Position numbers and translations under genes: made by a program. Under the pieces are notes generated by a model, which had not been told where the DNA came from, ran no database searches, and worked only from the letters and a program-made list of their open reading frames with translations. 55,957 nucleotides of DNA from Lysobacterales bacterium (GTDB lineage: Bacteria > Pseudomonadota > Gammaproteobacteria > Xanthomonadales > Ahniellaceae), in NCBI GenBank assembly GCA_016721845.1, contig JADKHK010000006.1, positions 1 through 55,957 of the forward strand. The letters run 5' to 3'. Below are positions 1 through 8,283 of this stretch, in pieces. Each line of letters opens with the position of its first letter. Position 1 is the first letter of the stretch.

Positions 1-1
1 C

Positions 2-214
2 CACGAGCACTCCGTACTGAGCAAGTTCTTCAGCGATACGCCCAGAGAGTTCTTTCCAAGACTGATTGTTGCGGAGTCTTTTGAGGACGCGCCGTACGCC
101 GAAGAGAAGTCGGTAGTCCGGCTGCTGAATGAAAATGGCTTCGTCAAATCATTCAGCAAATCTAATAACCACGTCTTCGTTTCCGGTATAACGCCATCAA
201 AATTCTCTCATTAA
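2..214 (+). CDS. C-terminal end of a probable FkbM-family methyltransferase (partial)
   Basis: This open frame enters from the left edge and ends at TAA 212-214, giving about 70 residues. The visible part reads EHSVLSKFF, then FFPRLIVAE, then VVRLLNENGF and NNHVFVSG. That pattern (E-H-x-x-L after an acidic turn, a p-x-LIVAE strand, a Gly-Phe turn, then N-x-x-F) resembles the end of the FkbM SAM-dependent methyltransferase fold, which often decorates surface glycans. It lies directly upstream of a glycosyltransferase cluster, which suits that role. The catalytic half is outside the window, so the family call is an inference. Base composition over the first 600 bases is visibly more AT-rich than the rest. 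Confidence 0.45.
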   Translation, partial: HEHSVLSKFFSDTPREFFPRLIVAESFEDAPYAEEKSVVRLLNENGFVKSFSKSNNHVFVSGITPSKFSH

Positions 215-634
215 TTTGGTACACGCGCGTTCAAACGTGTCGTGGCGGTCGAGAACGATCCGCAATGGGCTGCCGTCGTTCGATCGTTCCGGCCGGCAAA
301 CGCCATAGTTGTCGCGAAGGCGATTTCCCGGGATCTTGTCGCCGAAGACTTGTCTGGAGATTCGGCCTTCGAGGTGATCATCGTCGATGCCTTGGCAAGT
401 TGGATAGACGGCGCGAAAGCCGGGTTACCGTTCCTCGTGGACAATGGCGTCGTCGTCTGGGACAACACCGATGGTCCCAACAAGCCGGAGGTCAAGACGC
501 TGATGGCGTCGCATGGCTTCGAAATCTCGTTTTCAGGCTTGCTCCTCAGGAGTCGCCAAAGAATGCACGACGATTTCTTATTGGCGGAACAACGTCTTCG
601 ACATTTGAACGCGTTCATCGATCACCAGACATGA
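215..634 (+). pseudogene. truncated class I SAM methyltransferase remnant
   Basis: The frame begins immediately after the preceding TAA without a convincing start. The first usable codon is GTG at 242, which falls inside what looks like a beta-strand (KRVVAVENDPQW). The residues AVENDP normally follow SAM motif I, so motif I appears to be missing. Downstream, FEVIIVDA and NGVVVWDNTD look like the later strands of a Rossmann methyltransferase. The stop TGA overlaps the ATG of the next gene as ATGA. It may be a remnant left by recombination at the edge of the glycan cluster, or a short protein translated from GTG 242. Its in-frame position behind the previous stop is noted in the findings. Confidence 0.5.
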
Positions 635-1806
635 CTGCATTCCCACCCAGCAAGCGTCTGGTCATCCTGCTCCCCTGCCTGCTGACAGGCGGCACGGAAG
701 TGGCGACGCTTGAAACGGCCGTGGCGATGCAGTCGCTGGGGCTGCAAGTCGAGGTGATCGTGTATTTCGACGAGGTCGATGCGGACATGTTGCTGGCGTT
801 CGAGTCATCGGGCGTGCTGGTGTCCCGACTTGGACTGCGACGTGGCCCCGGTGTGATTGCGCACCTGCGCTTGGCCTCGGCATTGGCGCGCGCCCTGTGG
901 CATGGGTCACGCCCGGCACTGGTGTGGTTGCAGTACCTGACGCCGACGCTGTTGCCACTGCTCGTGGCCAAGCCATTTGCGCGGCGCCTGGTCGCCGCCG
1001 TGCATGTGTCCGCTGAACATTTCGACATCGGGGCGAGACGGCGCCTGCGCTGGCTCGCGCGGCGCTGGTGCAATCGTGTCGTGTGCGTTTCGGAGACGAC
1101 GGCGGCAGGACTGTTCGGAGGCGATGTCGCGACTTCCGGGCGCGGGTGCGTGACGGTCATTGCCAACGCCGTCGATACCGATGCAGCACGGAACGCCGAA
1201 CCCACGCGTTGGCGAGCGTTGGCCGGCTGGCCACAGGGCGCCCGGGTGGTCGGCTATGTCGGCCGTTTCGCCGAGATCAAGGGGCCCGATCTGTTGATCG
1301 ACGCGTTCGCGCAGTTGGCGCAACGTCGTGCGAAATTGCGCCTGGTGCTCGTCGGCGCCGGCGCACAGGAGCAAGCGCTGCGCGACCAGGCGGCCCAACT
1401 TGGTATTGCCGACCTCGTGTATTTTGCCGGGCCGCGGCCACGTGCGCAGGTGTTCTCTGCCCTGGGCGGCTTCGATCTTGCGGTGGTGCCGAGCCGCGAG
1501 GAAGGCTTCGGACTCAGTGCGGCCGAGGCCATGGCGGCGGGCGTCGCCACGGTTGCCACTCGGGTGGGTGCGCTGCCGGAACTGATGGCTCTGGGCCAGG
1601 CTGGCGTGCTGGTGGCACCGGAATCGCCGGGGGCCCTCGCGGAGGGCATGGCGCTGTTGCTGGACGATCCTGCATTGTGCGCGCGAATCGCTGCCGCTGG
1701 CACTCGTCATGTCGAGCGACACTTCGGTCGGGCTGCGCTGTTGCATTCGCTCGGCCGCTTGTGCGCTTCGCTGGGCATGACCACCTTGCGACGTGGCAAT
1801 CCATGA
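631..1806 (+). CDS. GT4-family glycosyltransferase
   Basis: A 391-residue protein with a GT-B fold. The N-terminal acceptor domain starts with LVILLPCLLTGGTEVATLE, the glycine-rich loop typical of GT4 enzymes. The donor-binding domain starts near residue 207 (GYVGRFAEIKGPDLL). The nucleotide-sugar motif PSREEGFGLSAAEAMAAG is at about residues 287-304 and carries the two glutamates of the E-x7-E signature. It probably adds a sugar to a lipid-linked oligosaccharide at the cytoplasmic face. ATG 631 is chosen because it overlaps the previous stop (ATGA) and removes an upstream Arg-rich shadow translation. Its own TGA overlaps the next ATG. The sugar specificity cannot be read from the sequence. 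Confidence 0.9.
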   Translation: MTAFPPSKRLVILLPCLLTGGTEVATLETAVAMQSLGLQVEVIVYFDEVDADMLLAFESSGVLVSRLGLRRGPGVIAHLRLASALARALWHGSRPALVWLQYLTPTLLPLLVAKPFARRLVAAVHVSAEHFDIGARRRLRWLARRWCNRVVCVSETTAAGLFGGDVATSGRGCVTVIANAVDTDAARNAEPTRWRALAGWPQGARVVGYVGRFAEIKGPDLLIDAFAQLAQRRAKLRLVLVGAGAQEQALRDQAAQLGIADLVYFAGPRPRAQVFSALGGFDLAVVPSREEGFGLSAAEAMAAGVATVATRVGALPELMALGQAGVLVAPESPGALAEGMALLLDDPALCARIAAAGTRHVERHFGRAALLHSLGRLCASLGMTTLRRGNP

Positions 1807-2201
1807 AGATTGTGTTGATTCAGCGCCTGGTGCCGACGTATCGCGAAGTCGTGTTCGACCGGATGCGCGCGCAGTGCGAGGCGGCAGGTGACACGTTCGA
1901 ACTGTGGACGTCCGATCCGCCCGAGGGATTCACCCGGCGCGGTACGCATGGTGCGGTCGCCTGGGCCACGCGATTCCCGGTCTGGACGCTGCTTGGTGGC
2001 ATTGAATGGCAGCGCCTGGCCTGGCGCGAGGTGCTCGAATGCGACGTACTGATCCTTCCCGATCAGCTGCGGACGCTCAGCAATATTGCCGCGATGTTGC
2101 TGCGTCGACTCGCCGGCAAGCCGGTGCTGACCTGGGGTCATGGCCGCAACTTTCAGCCGAACGTGCTGAGCCGGGCATTGCAATCCTGCGATTTCGACTG
2201 A
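1803..2201 (+). CDS. N-terminal half of a split GT4-type glycosyltransferase
   Basis: A 132-residue open frame starting at ATG 1803, which overlaps the previous stop. It begins MKIVLIQRLVPTYREVVFDR and contains LTWGHGRNFQPN, both typical of the acceptor (N-terminal) domain of a GT-B enzyme. It stops at TGA 2199-2201, just before the donor domain would start. The next frame begins at ATG 2201 (TGATG overlap) with sequence that continues the same fold (LLYTEQ). In the downstream frame the codons just before 2201 read ILRFRLMAF, which also looks like GT sequence. This suggests a one-base insertion near 2178-2195. Alternatively it is a genuine two-subunit GT-B with coupled translation. Confidence 0.7.
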   Translation: MKIVLIQRLVPTYREVVFDRMRAQCEAAGDTFELWTSDPPEGFTRRGTHGAVAWATRFPVWTLLGGIEWQRLAWREVLECDVLILPDQLRTLSNIAAMLLRRLAGKPVLTWGHGRNFQPNVLSRALQSCDFD

Positions 2202-4090
2202 TGGCGTTCGCACACGGCCATCTTCTCTATACCGAACAGTGCCGCGCGGCGATGCTGGCCGAAGGCGTCGCTCTGGCCCGACTTCGTGTCGTCGAGAACG
2301 CGCCCGACACCCGCGGTTCGGAAGGGCTGTACCCGAGACACGACCTCGTGCGCGCGTTCCGCTCGCAATGGACACTGGGTGAAGCCCCATGCATCGCCTT
2401 TCTGGGCAGCTGGTACAGCGACAAACGGCCGGAGTGGATCATTCTCATCGGCGAGCAGATCCGTCGCGGCGTCCCGGACGCGCGAGTTGTCGTGATCGGT
2501 GGCGGCGATGGCCTCGCCACCCTGCGCGCAGCCGCGCCGTCCTGGCTGGTGTTGACTGGACCGCTACACGGCCGCGACAAATTCGTTGCCCTGTCCGCCT
2601 GCCACTGCCTGTGCATCACGGGCGTCGCCGGTCTCAATGTGCTGGATGCCATGACGATGGGGCTCCCGGTGGTGTTGCCGCGTCGCGCCGATCACAGCCC
2701 CGAGGCGATCTACGTCCGCCATGATGTCAACGGGCGCTGGGCCGAAGACGATCCCGCAGCTCTGGCGGCTGCCTGCCTCACCCTCATCGCAGATCGAACG
2801 CTGGCCGATCGCCTGGGTGAGCAGGCGAGGACTACCGCGGCAGCGCTGACCGCCGATGTGATGGCGCGAAATCTGCTGGCAGGCGCGATCTCCTTGTCCA
2901 AGCCTGCCATTCCCGTGTCGGTACGCCCTGTCGTCTTTGTCTATCAACGCATGCTGCCTTATCACCGCGCGCGTTTTCTGGCGCTTGCTGCAGCATTGGC
3001 AGCACGTGGCCGGCCATGCGTTGCTCTGGAAGTGACCAACGCCGACTCCAGCTACGGTGAATTTGCCGACACGCCGCTGCCTGCCGGTGCGCATGTGGTC
3101 ACGCTATTTCCGAATATCGACTACTTGAAACTGTCCGCGCCCCATGTGGCGCGCAGCGTGCGCCAAGCCTTGCATGCGCTTGGCGCCGTATCGGTGTTCG
3201 CGCCAGCGCCGGCATTTGCGGAAGGAGCCGGTGCACTGCATCACAAGGTGGATCGCGGCGGAACGTTGTTCCAGATGGACGATGCGTGGTCGGCCACTGA
3301 CCATCGAGGGCGCTTGACCCGAATCGTCAAGCGTTGGTTCAACGGCTACGTCGATGGCGGATTCCTGCCGGACAAGCTGCACGGCCGCTATTTCGAGACG
3401 CTGAACATTCCGGCCGACCGGCAAGCCTATGCAGTCGATGCGGTCGCTGATGCAGACGAGGCCGGACCTTCGAGCGACCACGAACGCACCGACTTGTTGT
3501 TCGTCGGTCGCTTGATCGCCCGCAAAGGCTTGGACAGCGTGCTTCGCGCCATGGCGCAGCTGTTGCCGGAATCGCCACGGCTCGTGGTGATCGGCGATGG
3601 CCCGGAACGAGCCGGGTTGCAGCAACTGGCGATCGATCTCGGTATCTCCGGATGCGTCGTCTGGCTCGGCCGACAAAGCAATGCCGAGGCACGGAATTGG
3701 ATGCGCCATGCCCGAGTGTTGGTGGTGCCCAGCAGTTACGAACAGTGGGGTTTGGTCATCAACGAGGCATGGCAGAGTGGCCTGCCGGTGCTTGGTTCGA
3801 CGACCGTGGGCGCCCTGCGTGCCGCATTGCCTGCATCCTTGACATGGACCATGTTGCCAGCAGTCGGCGATGCAGACGCTTGGGCGGCATTGTTGCGGCG
3901 TGTGGCGTCCATCGATGACGCCGAGCGTCAGCACTGGATCGAGATTGGTCACGACCTGGCACGGCGTTATTCGCTTGAACGTCATGTCGATAGCGCACTG
4001 CATCTGCTCGATCTGCCACCACGACCTCGACCGTGGTTCGTCGCCGGACTTCTCGCGCGTGCATGGACCGGTCGTGTGGTGATCTGGTGA
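2201..4090 (+). CDS. GT4 donor domain fused to a second complete GT4 glycosyltransferase
   Basis: A 629-residue frame from ATG 2201. Residues 1 to about 230 form a GT-B donor half: LLYTEQ, then CIAFLGSWYSDKRPEW, RVVVIGGGDG, and GVAGLNVLDAMTMGLPVV. This is the missing half of the upstream 132-residue frame. From about residue 239 (RPVVFVYQRMLPYHRARF) a second full GT4 enzyme follows, with LLFVGRLIARKGLDSVLRA, VVIGDGPERAG and PSSYEQWGLVINEAW near residue 510. With the frameshift healed, 1803-4090 would encode one protein of about 760 residues with two transferase modules, which could add two successive sugars. GTG 4087 of the next gene overlaps its TGA. Confidence 0.8.
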   Translation: MAFAHGHLLYTEQCRAAMLAEGVALARLRVVENAPDTRGSEGLYPRHDLVRAFRSQWTLGEAPCIAFLGSWYSDKRPEWIILIGEQIRRGVPDARVVVIGGGDGLATLRAAAPSWLVLTGPLHGRDKFVALSACHCLCITGVAGLNVLDAMTMGLPVVLPRRADHSPEAIYVRHDVNGRWAEDDPAALAAACLTLIADRTLADRLGEQARTTAAALTADVMARNLLAGAISLSKPAIPVSVRPVVFVYQRMLPYHRARFLALAAALAARGRPCVALEVTNADSSYGEFADTPLPAGAHVVTLFPNIDYLKLSAPHVARSVRQALHALGAVSVFAPAPAFAEGAGALHHKVDRGGTLFQMDDAWSATDHRGRLTRIVKRWFNGYVDGGFLPDKLHGRYFETLNIPADRQAYAVDAVADADEAGPSSDHERTDLLFVGRLIARKGLDSVLRAMAQLLPESPRLVVIGDGPERAGLQQLAIDLGISGCVVWLGRQSNAEARNWMRHARVLVVPSSYEQWGLVINEAWQSGLPVLGSTTVGALRAALPASLTWTMLPAVGDADAWAALLRRVASIDDAERQHWIEIGHDLARRYSLERHVDSALHLLDLPPRPRPWFVAGLLARAWTGRVVIW

Positions 4091-5067
4091 ACGCCACTGC
4101 AACGCCAGCCGTGAGCGTCGTGATGCCGCTCTACAACAAGGCCGATCTGGTGATCGAGGCCATCGCGTCAGTGCAGGCACAGGAGATGACCGACTGGGAA
4201 CTCGTTGTCGTCGACGACGGTTCGGTTGATGCCGGTCCGGAGCAGGTGCTCGCTGCGGCCATGCAGGACGCCCGAATTCGAGTGGTGACGCAAGCCAACC
4301 AGGGTGTTTCAGTCGCGCGCAATGCCGGCCTGCACCACGCCGCCGCCGATGTCGTCGCTTTCCTTGATGCCGACGACGTGTGGCAACCCGGATTCCTGGC
4401 TGCAGTCATGGCACTGCGCGAGCGGTATCCGACTGCGCGTTGGTGGGCAACGGGATATGCATTGCAACGGGAGGGGGCCGTGGGGCGCGTCGCCCGAGTG
4501 GAAGCAGCCCGGTCGACCGAAGACCAGAGTCTCTGGTCGAACTATTTCACCATCGCAGCGCGATCCGACCCGCCGGTGTTCAGTTCAGCGGTCGCCATCG
4601 ACCGATCAGCGATACTTGCTTTGGGCGGATTTCCCCAAGGTATTGCCAGTGGTGAAGACTTGTTGACCTGGGCGCGACTTGCACTCGCCTACCCGCTGGC
4701 CTACGACCGCCGCGCATTGGCGGTCTTCCGTGTCTCGGGGATCGAACGCCGACCTGATCCGGACGACGCCGTAGGTCGGGCGCTCGCCACCTTGCAACAC
4801 GAGCATCCCGACACTCCGGGTCTCGCCGCCTATCGTGCGGCATGGCACCGCATGCGTGCAGCGATGTGGCTGCGCTTCGATCAGACGGGTCAAGCCCGAA
4901 GTGAGGCCGGAAAGGCACTCCGCTTGTCACCATGGAACCCCCGCTCCGGATACCTTTGGTTCTTGTGTCGATTGCCGGCGGCCTTACGCCGCAATCTCGA
5001 CACTTGGATTCGCGGCGCGCGCGCGCGCATCATGCGCTCCCCGCCCTCGACCACTGCGTCCGAATGA
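4087..5067 (+). CDS. GT2-family glycosyltransferase
   Basis: A 326-residue GT-A enzyme. SVVMPLYNKADLVIEAI near the N-terminus, ELVVVDDGSVD, and FLDADDVW near residue 92 (a D-x-D-type metal/nucleotide site) identify family GT2. GTG 4087 is taken as the start because it overlaps the preceding TGA (GTGA). Starting at the upstream ATG 4033 would add an Arg/Ser-rich stretch unlike the family. The C-terminal 100 residues are rich in Trp and Arg and may form amphipathic membrane contacts. The gene overlaps the polymerase gene by ATGA. The sugar and acceptor are unknown. Confidence 0.88.
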   Translation: MNATATPAVSVVMPLYNKADLVIEAIASVQAQEMTDWELVVVDDGSVDAGPEQVLAAAMQDARIRVVTQANQGVSVARNAGLHHAAADVVAFLDADDVWQPGFLAAVMALRERYPTARWWATGYALQREGAVGRVARVEAARSTEDQSLWSNYFTIAARSDPPVFSSAVAIDRSAILALGGFPQGIASGEDLLTWARLALAYPLAYDRRALAVFRVSGIERRPDPDDAVGRALATLQHEHPDTPGLAAYRAAWHRMRAAMWLRFDQTGQARSEAGKALRLSPWNPRSGYLWFLCRLPAALRRNLDTWIRGARARIMRSPPSTTASE

Positions 5068-6323
5068 AGTACAGCGTCAACGTCGATTCCCGAGCCGCCC
5101 GGATATCGTTGCGCCGCCAGGGCGTACCCATACCGATGCTCGCGCTTGCCGGCGGCCTGTTGGCAAGTTATCTGCCCATGATTCTGCCTGCCGCAATGGG
5201 TGCGTCCTTTCTCGGCTGGATGCTGCCGCTGGCCGTTGCCTTGGTGCACTTGCTCACGAACATCGGCCGAATGACATTTCCGATCATGCTCTGGGTTCCC
5301 TGGATCGCCTGGGTCATCGGCTACACGGTCATGGCGGAAGCGGCCAATGCATTGCAGCGCGGCATCATGCTGCTGACGCCCCTGGTGGTCGGTGCTGCAT
5401 TTTCGACATTGCGCACGACGCCCGAGCTGCTCGACCGCATCGACCGCTGGATTACCTGGTTTCTTTGGGTTTTTTTGGCTGCAGCAGGCATCGCTACCGG
5501 TCTACTGTCCTCGGGCACGTTGTACGACACCACCAACTTTGCGGCGGGTAGCATCACCGCATCGCTTCTCGCGTGCTGGTTTGCCACGCGATATGTGCTG
5601 ATGCGCCGAAATCGCGACTTGCTGCTGTGGCAGATCATGACCGCGGTGCCGGTGCTGGCGAATACGCGTACCGGGATGATTGCCGTGGCCATCACCTTGC
5701 CACTGGTCCTCGCGCCTTGGTCGGTGCTGCGCCGACTTCTGCTCCTTGCGGCATTGCCCGTGATCGGGTTGGCGCTGTTCCAGACCGAACGCATCCAGAA
5801 GAAGATGTTCTACTCCGGGCGCGGCACCGTCGATGAAGCAGTGACGGCGGTGTACAACATGTTCACGGGCGAGGAGCATGTCGAGGCGAATTTCGCGACG
5901 TCCGGACGCTCGGTGCTCAATGATGCCTTGCGTCGCGGACTCAAGGACGAATATTTCTTCGGACATGGTGCCAATACCACCGAGGCAATTTCGTTGCGCA
6001 TCACGCACGTGGCGCACCCACACAACGACTGGCTGCGCCTGCGCTACGAGTACGGCCTGATCGGTACCTTGCTGTTCGCTGCAACCATGCTCCTGCAGGT
6101 CTGGCATGGGTGGCGTTCGGCACGACGCTTGCCCAATCCGCTCAACATCTACTTGTACGTCGCCGTCTCGGCCTTCCTGCCGATGGCGATCTTCATGCTC
6201 AGCGACAACGTGATTCTTTACGTGGCGTGGTTCGGGAATCTGCAGTTCGCACTGCTGGGGCTCGGATATTCGATCGCGCACCAATTGCGTGCGACGGAAT
6301 TGCAAATGGCGGCGAGATCTTGA
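5064..6323 (+). CDS. O-antigen ligase/polymerase-like membrane protein (Wzy/WaaL type)
   Basis: A 419-residue hydrophobic protein with about ten predicted membrane segments (for example PMLALAGGLLASYLPMIL and WFLWVFLAAAGIATGLL). Near residue 317 it carries HPHNDWLRLRYEYGLIG, the periplasmic-loop signature of the Wzy_C/O-antigen ligase family. NTRTGMIAVAI upstream resembles the conserved R/G segment of that family. It should polymerise or ligate the repeat unit made by the adjacent transferases on the periplasmic side. ATG 5064 overlaps the previous stop; an upstream ATG at 4932 lies inside the GT2 gene and is rejected. Polymerase and ligase cannot be separated from sequence alone. Confidence 0.85.
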   Translation: MKYSVNVDSRAARISLRRQGVPIPMLALAGGLLASYLPMILPAAMGASFLGWMLPLAVALVHLLTNIGRMTFPIMLWVPWIAWVIGYTVMAEAANALQRGIMLLTPLVVGAAFSTLRTTPELLDRIDRWITWFLWVFLAAAGIATGLLSSGTLYDTTNFAAGSITASLLACWFATRYVLMRRNRDLLLWQIMTAVPVLANTRTGMIAVAITLPLVLAPWSVLRRLLLLAALPVIGLALFQTERIQKKMFYSGRGTVDEAVTAVYNMFTGEEHVEANFATSGRSVLNDALRRGLKDEYFFGHGANTTEAISLRITHVAHPHNDWLRLRYEYGLIGTLLFAATMLLQVWHGWRSARRLPNPLNIYLYVAVSAFLPMAIFMLSDNVILYVAWFGNLQFALLGLGYSIAHQLRATELQMAARS

Positions 6324-7525
6324 AAATCCTGCTGCTGCACAATCATTACGGTTCAGCCGCGCCATCCGGCGAAAACCAGGTGTTCGAGGCAGAACGAGTG
6401 CTGCTTGAAGGACGTGGTCACGACGTCCGAACCATTACCCGACACAGCGACTCCTTGCGCGAAACCGGCTCGTATGGCGCAATGCTCGGCGCGTTGTCGA
6501 CTCCGTGGAATGTATTCGCTGCAAACGCCGTTCGTGAGGAGGTCCAACGCTTCAAGCCGGACGTTGTGCACGCACACAACACGTTTCCCTTGCTGTCTCC
6601 AGCCGTCTTTCCCGCCGCAAATGGTGCGGCACGGGTTCTCAGCCTGCACAACTACCGCTTGTTCTGTGCCGCAGCCATCCCGCTTCGCGACGGTCACACC
6701 TGCACGCTTTGCCTCGACCGGCACAGTGTCACGCCTGCGCTTCTCCACGGCTGTTATCGCGGCAGCCGAATTGCCACATTTCCGATCGCTGCGGGCATCG
6801 CATTGCATCGCGCCCGTGGTACCTGGCGTCGCGATGTCGAAGCCTTCATCGCACTGACAGAGGACCAGCGAAATCGGCTCGTTGCGGCCGGCCTTCCATC
6901 GGCGCGCACATACGTCAAGCCGAACTTCTATCCCGGCACGCCAACCTGCCGACCCTGGCATGAGCGATCCGGTAGCGTGGTCTATGCAGGGCGCTTGAGT
7001 GGCGAGAAGGGCGTCGATGTTCTGGTTCGCGCATGGTCGCGCTGGGGTGCGAAGGCACCTGAATTGCTGATCATCGGAGATGGCCCGTTGCGTGCGCGCC
7101 TGGAGGACGAAGTCCGGCAAAATTCGGCCCGCATCCGATTCCTCGGACAGTGCAGTGCCGAGGAAACGCAGTATCTCATCGGCGATGCCAAGCTGGTACT
7201 GGTGCCGTCGACATGTATCGAGGGGTTCCCGATGGTTTTGCGGGAATGTTTCGCACTTGGGACTCCGACCCTGGTCTCTGATCTCGGGCCGTTGCCTGCA
7301 TTGGTTCGTGATGCTGGCGGCACCACCTTTCGCGCCAGTGACGATGAAGAGTTGCGTCGGCGAGCTTCGGATTTGTGGGAGCAGCCGGATCGGCTCGCGG
7401 CGATGTCGATGGAAGCGCACGCTGCTTTTCAGATGCACTACACCGAATCGGCGAATCACGACAGGTTGATGCACATCTACGAAGCGGCTCAGCGCGAATA
7501 TCGTGACCGGGGCACCGCTCAATGA
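6320..7525 (+). CDS. GT4-family glycosyltransferase
   Basis: A 401-residue GT-B enzyme. It begins KILLLHNHYGSAAPSGENQV, the HN-Y-x-GGE-x-V opening shared by a subgroup of GT4 enzymes, then KPDVVHAHNTFPLLSP. The donor domain shows VVYAGRLSGEKGVDVLVRA and PSTCIEGFPMVLRECFALG near residue 296. TTG 6320 overlaps the previous TGA (TTGA) and immediately precedes the conserved KILLLHN strand, so it is the likely start. A Cys-rich patch (HTCTLCLDRHSVTPALLHGCYRG) is typical of this subgroup. It is in the same coupled operon and its stop overlaps the next ATG. Confidence 0.88.
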   Translation: MKILLLHNHYGSAAPSGENQVFEAERVLLEGRGHDVRTITRHSDSLRETGSYGAMLGALSTPWNVFAANAVREEVQRFKPDVVHAHNTFPLLSPAVFPAANGAARVLSLHNYRLFCAAAIPLRDGHTCTLCLDRHSVTPALLHGCYRGSRIATFPIAAGIALHRARGTWRRDVEAFIALTEDQRNRLVAAGLPSARTYVKPNFYPGTPTCRPWHERSGSVVYAGRLSGEKGVDVLVRAWSRWGAKAPELLIIGDGPLRARLEDEVRQNSARIRFLGQCSAEETQYLIGDAKLVLVPSTCIEGFPMVLRECFALGTPTLVSDLGPLPALVRDAGGTTFRASDDEELRRRASDLWEQPDRLAAMSMEAHAAFQMHYTESANHDRLMHIYEAAQREYRDRGTAQ

Positions 7526-8283
7526 ACGAGGACGTGTTGGGCTACCGCGTTTTTTCTGGCGGGAAAAGTGCGAGCGTCAGTCGCATGATGGATGCGATCA
7601 GGCACGATGGCCGTATCTGGGCAGCTTGCATGAATCCGCATTCCTATGTCGTGGCCTGCGATCGCAAGGAATTCTCGAGAGCCCTGAAAGCAGCCGACAT
7701 CCTGGTGCCAGACGGCATCGGCATCGTGCTCGCGTCGCGCTTTTGTGGTGGTGACATTCGGGAAAGGGTCACGGGCTTCGACCTGTTCACCGGTCTACAT
7801 GATGCGCTCGCGCTCCGCGGTGGCGGGAGGGTGTTCTTTCTTGGCTCGACACCGGAGGTGCTTGCGGAAATCGCGGTTCGCATGCAGCGCGACTGGCCGT
7901 CGCTGGAAGTAGTCGGTACTTACTCGCCACCCTTTGCAACGCAGTTCTCCGACGCCGAGAACATGGCGATGACTGCTGCCGTGAACGCCGCGCGCGCCGA
8001 TGTGTTGTGGGTGGGCATGACCGCGCCGAAGCAGGAGCAGTGGCTGCACGCACAATGGCCGCAACTTGAGGTTCGCGTCGCTGGTGCGATTGGCGCCGTA
8101 TTTGATTTCTATGCCGGGCGCATCAAGCGTTCGCACCCGCTGTTCCAGCGACTTGGTCTGGAGTGGCTGCCACGACTGCTGCAGGAACCACGACGGTTGT
8201 GGCGCCGAACCTTCGTCTCGACACCTCGCTTCCTCTGGGATGTTTGGCGATTTGGCATCCGCAAACGCCAACCGCCGCCATGA
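7522..8283 (+). CDS. WecG/TagA/CpsF-family glycosyltransferase (GT26)
   Basis: A 253-residue protein. The family landmarks appear in order: a MNPHSYVVA strand, ADILVPDGIGIV (the LPDG-type catalytic loop), RVTGFDLF, RVFFLGSTPEVL, DVLWVGMTAPKQEQW, and a basic C-terminal tail GLEWLPRLLQEPRRLWRR. Members transfer N-acetylmannosamine, its uronic acid or another sugar to polyprenyl-linked intermediates at the inner membrane. The C-terminal tail binds membrane in characterised members. ATG 7522 overlaps the previous stop. Here it probably performs one step in building the repeat unit. Confidence 0.9.
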   Translation: MNEDVLGYRVFSGGKSASVSRMMDAIRHDGRIWAACMNPHSYVVACDRKEFSRALKAADILVPDGIGIVLASRFCGGDIRERVTGFDLFTGLHDALALRGGGRVFFLGSTPEVLAEIAVRMQRDWPSLEVVGTYSPPFATQFSDAENMAMTAAVNAARADVLWVGMTAPKQEQWLHAQWPQLEVRVAGAIGAVFDFYAGRIKRSHPLFQRLGLEWLPRLLQEPRRLWRRTFVSTPRFLWDVWRFGIRKRQPPP

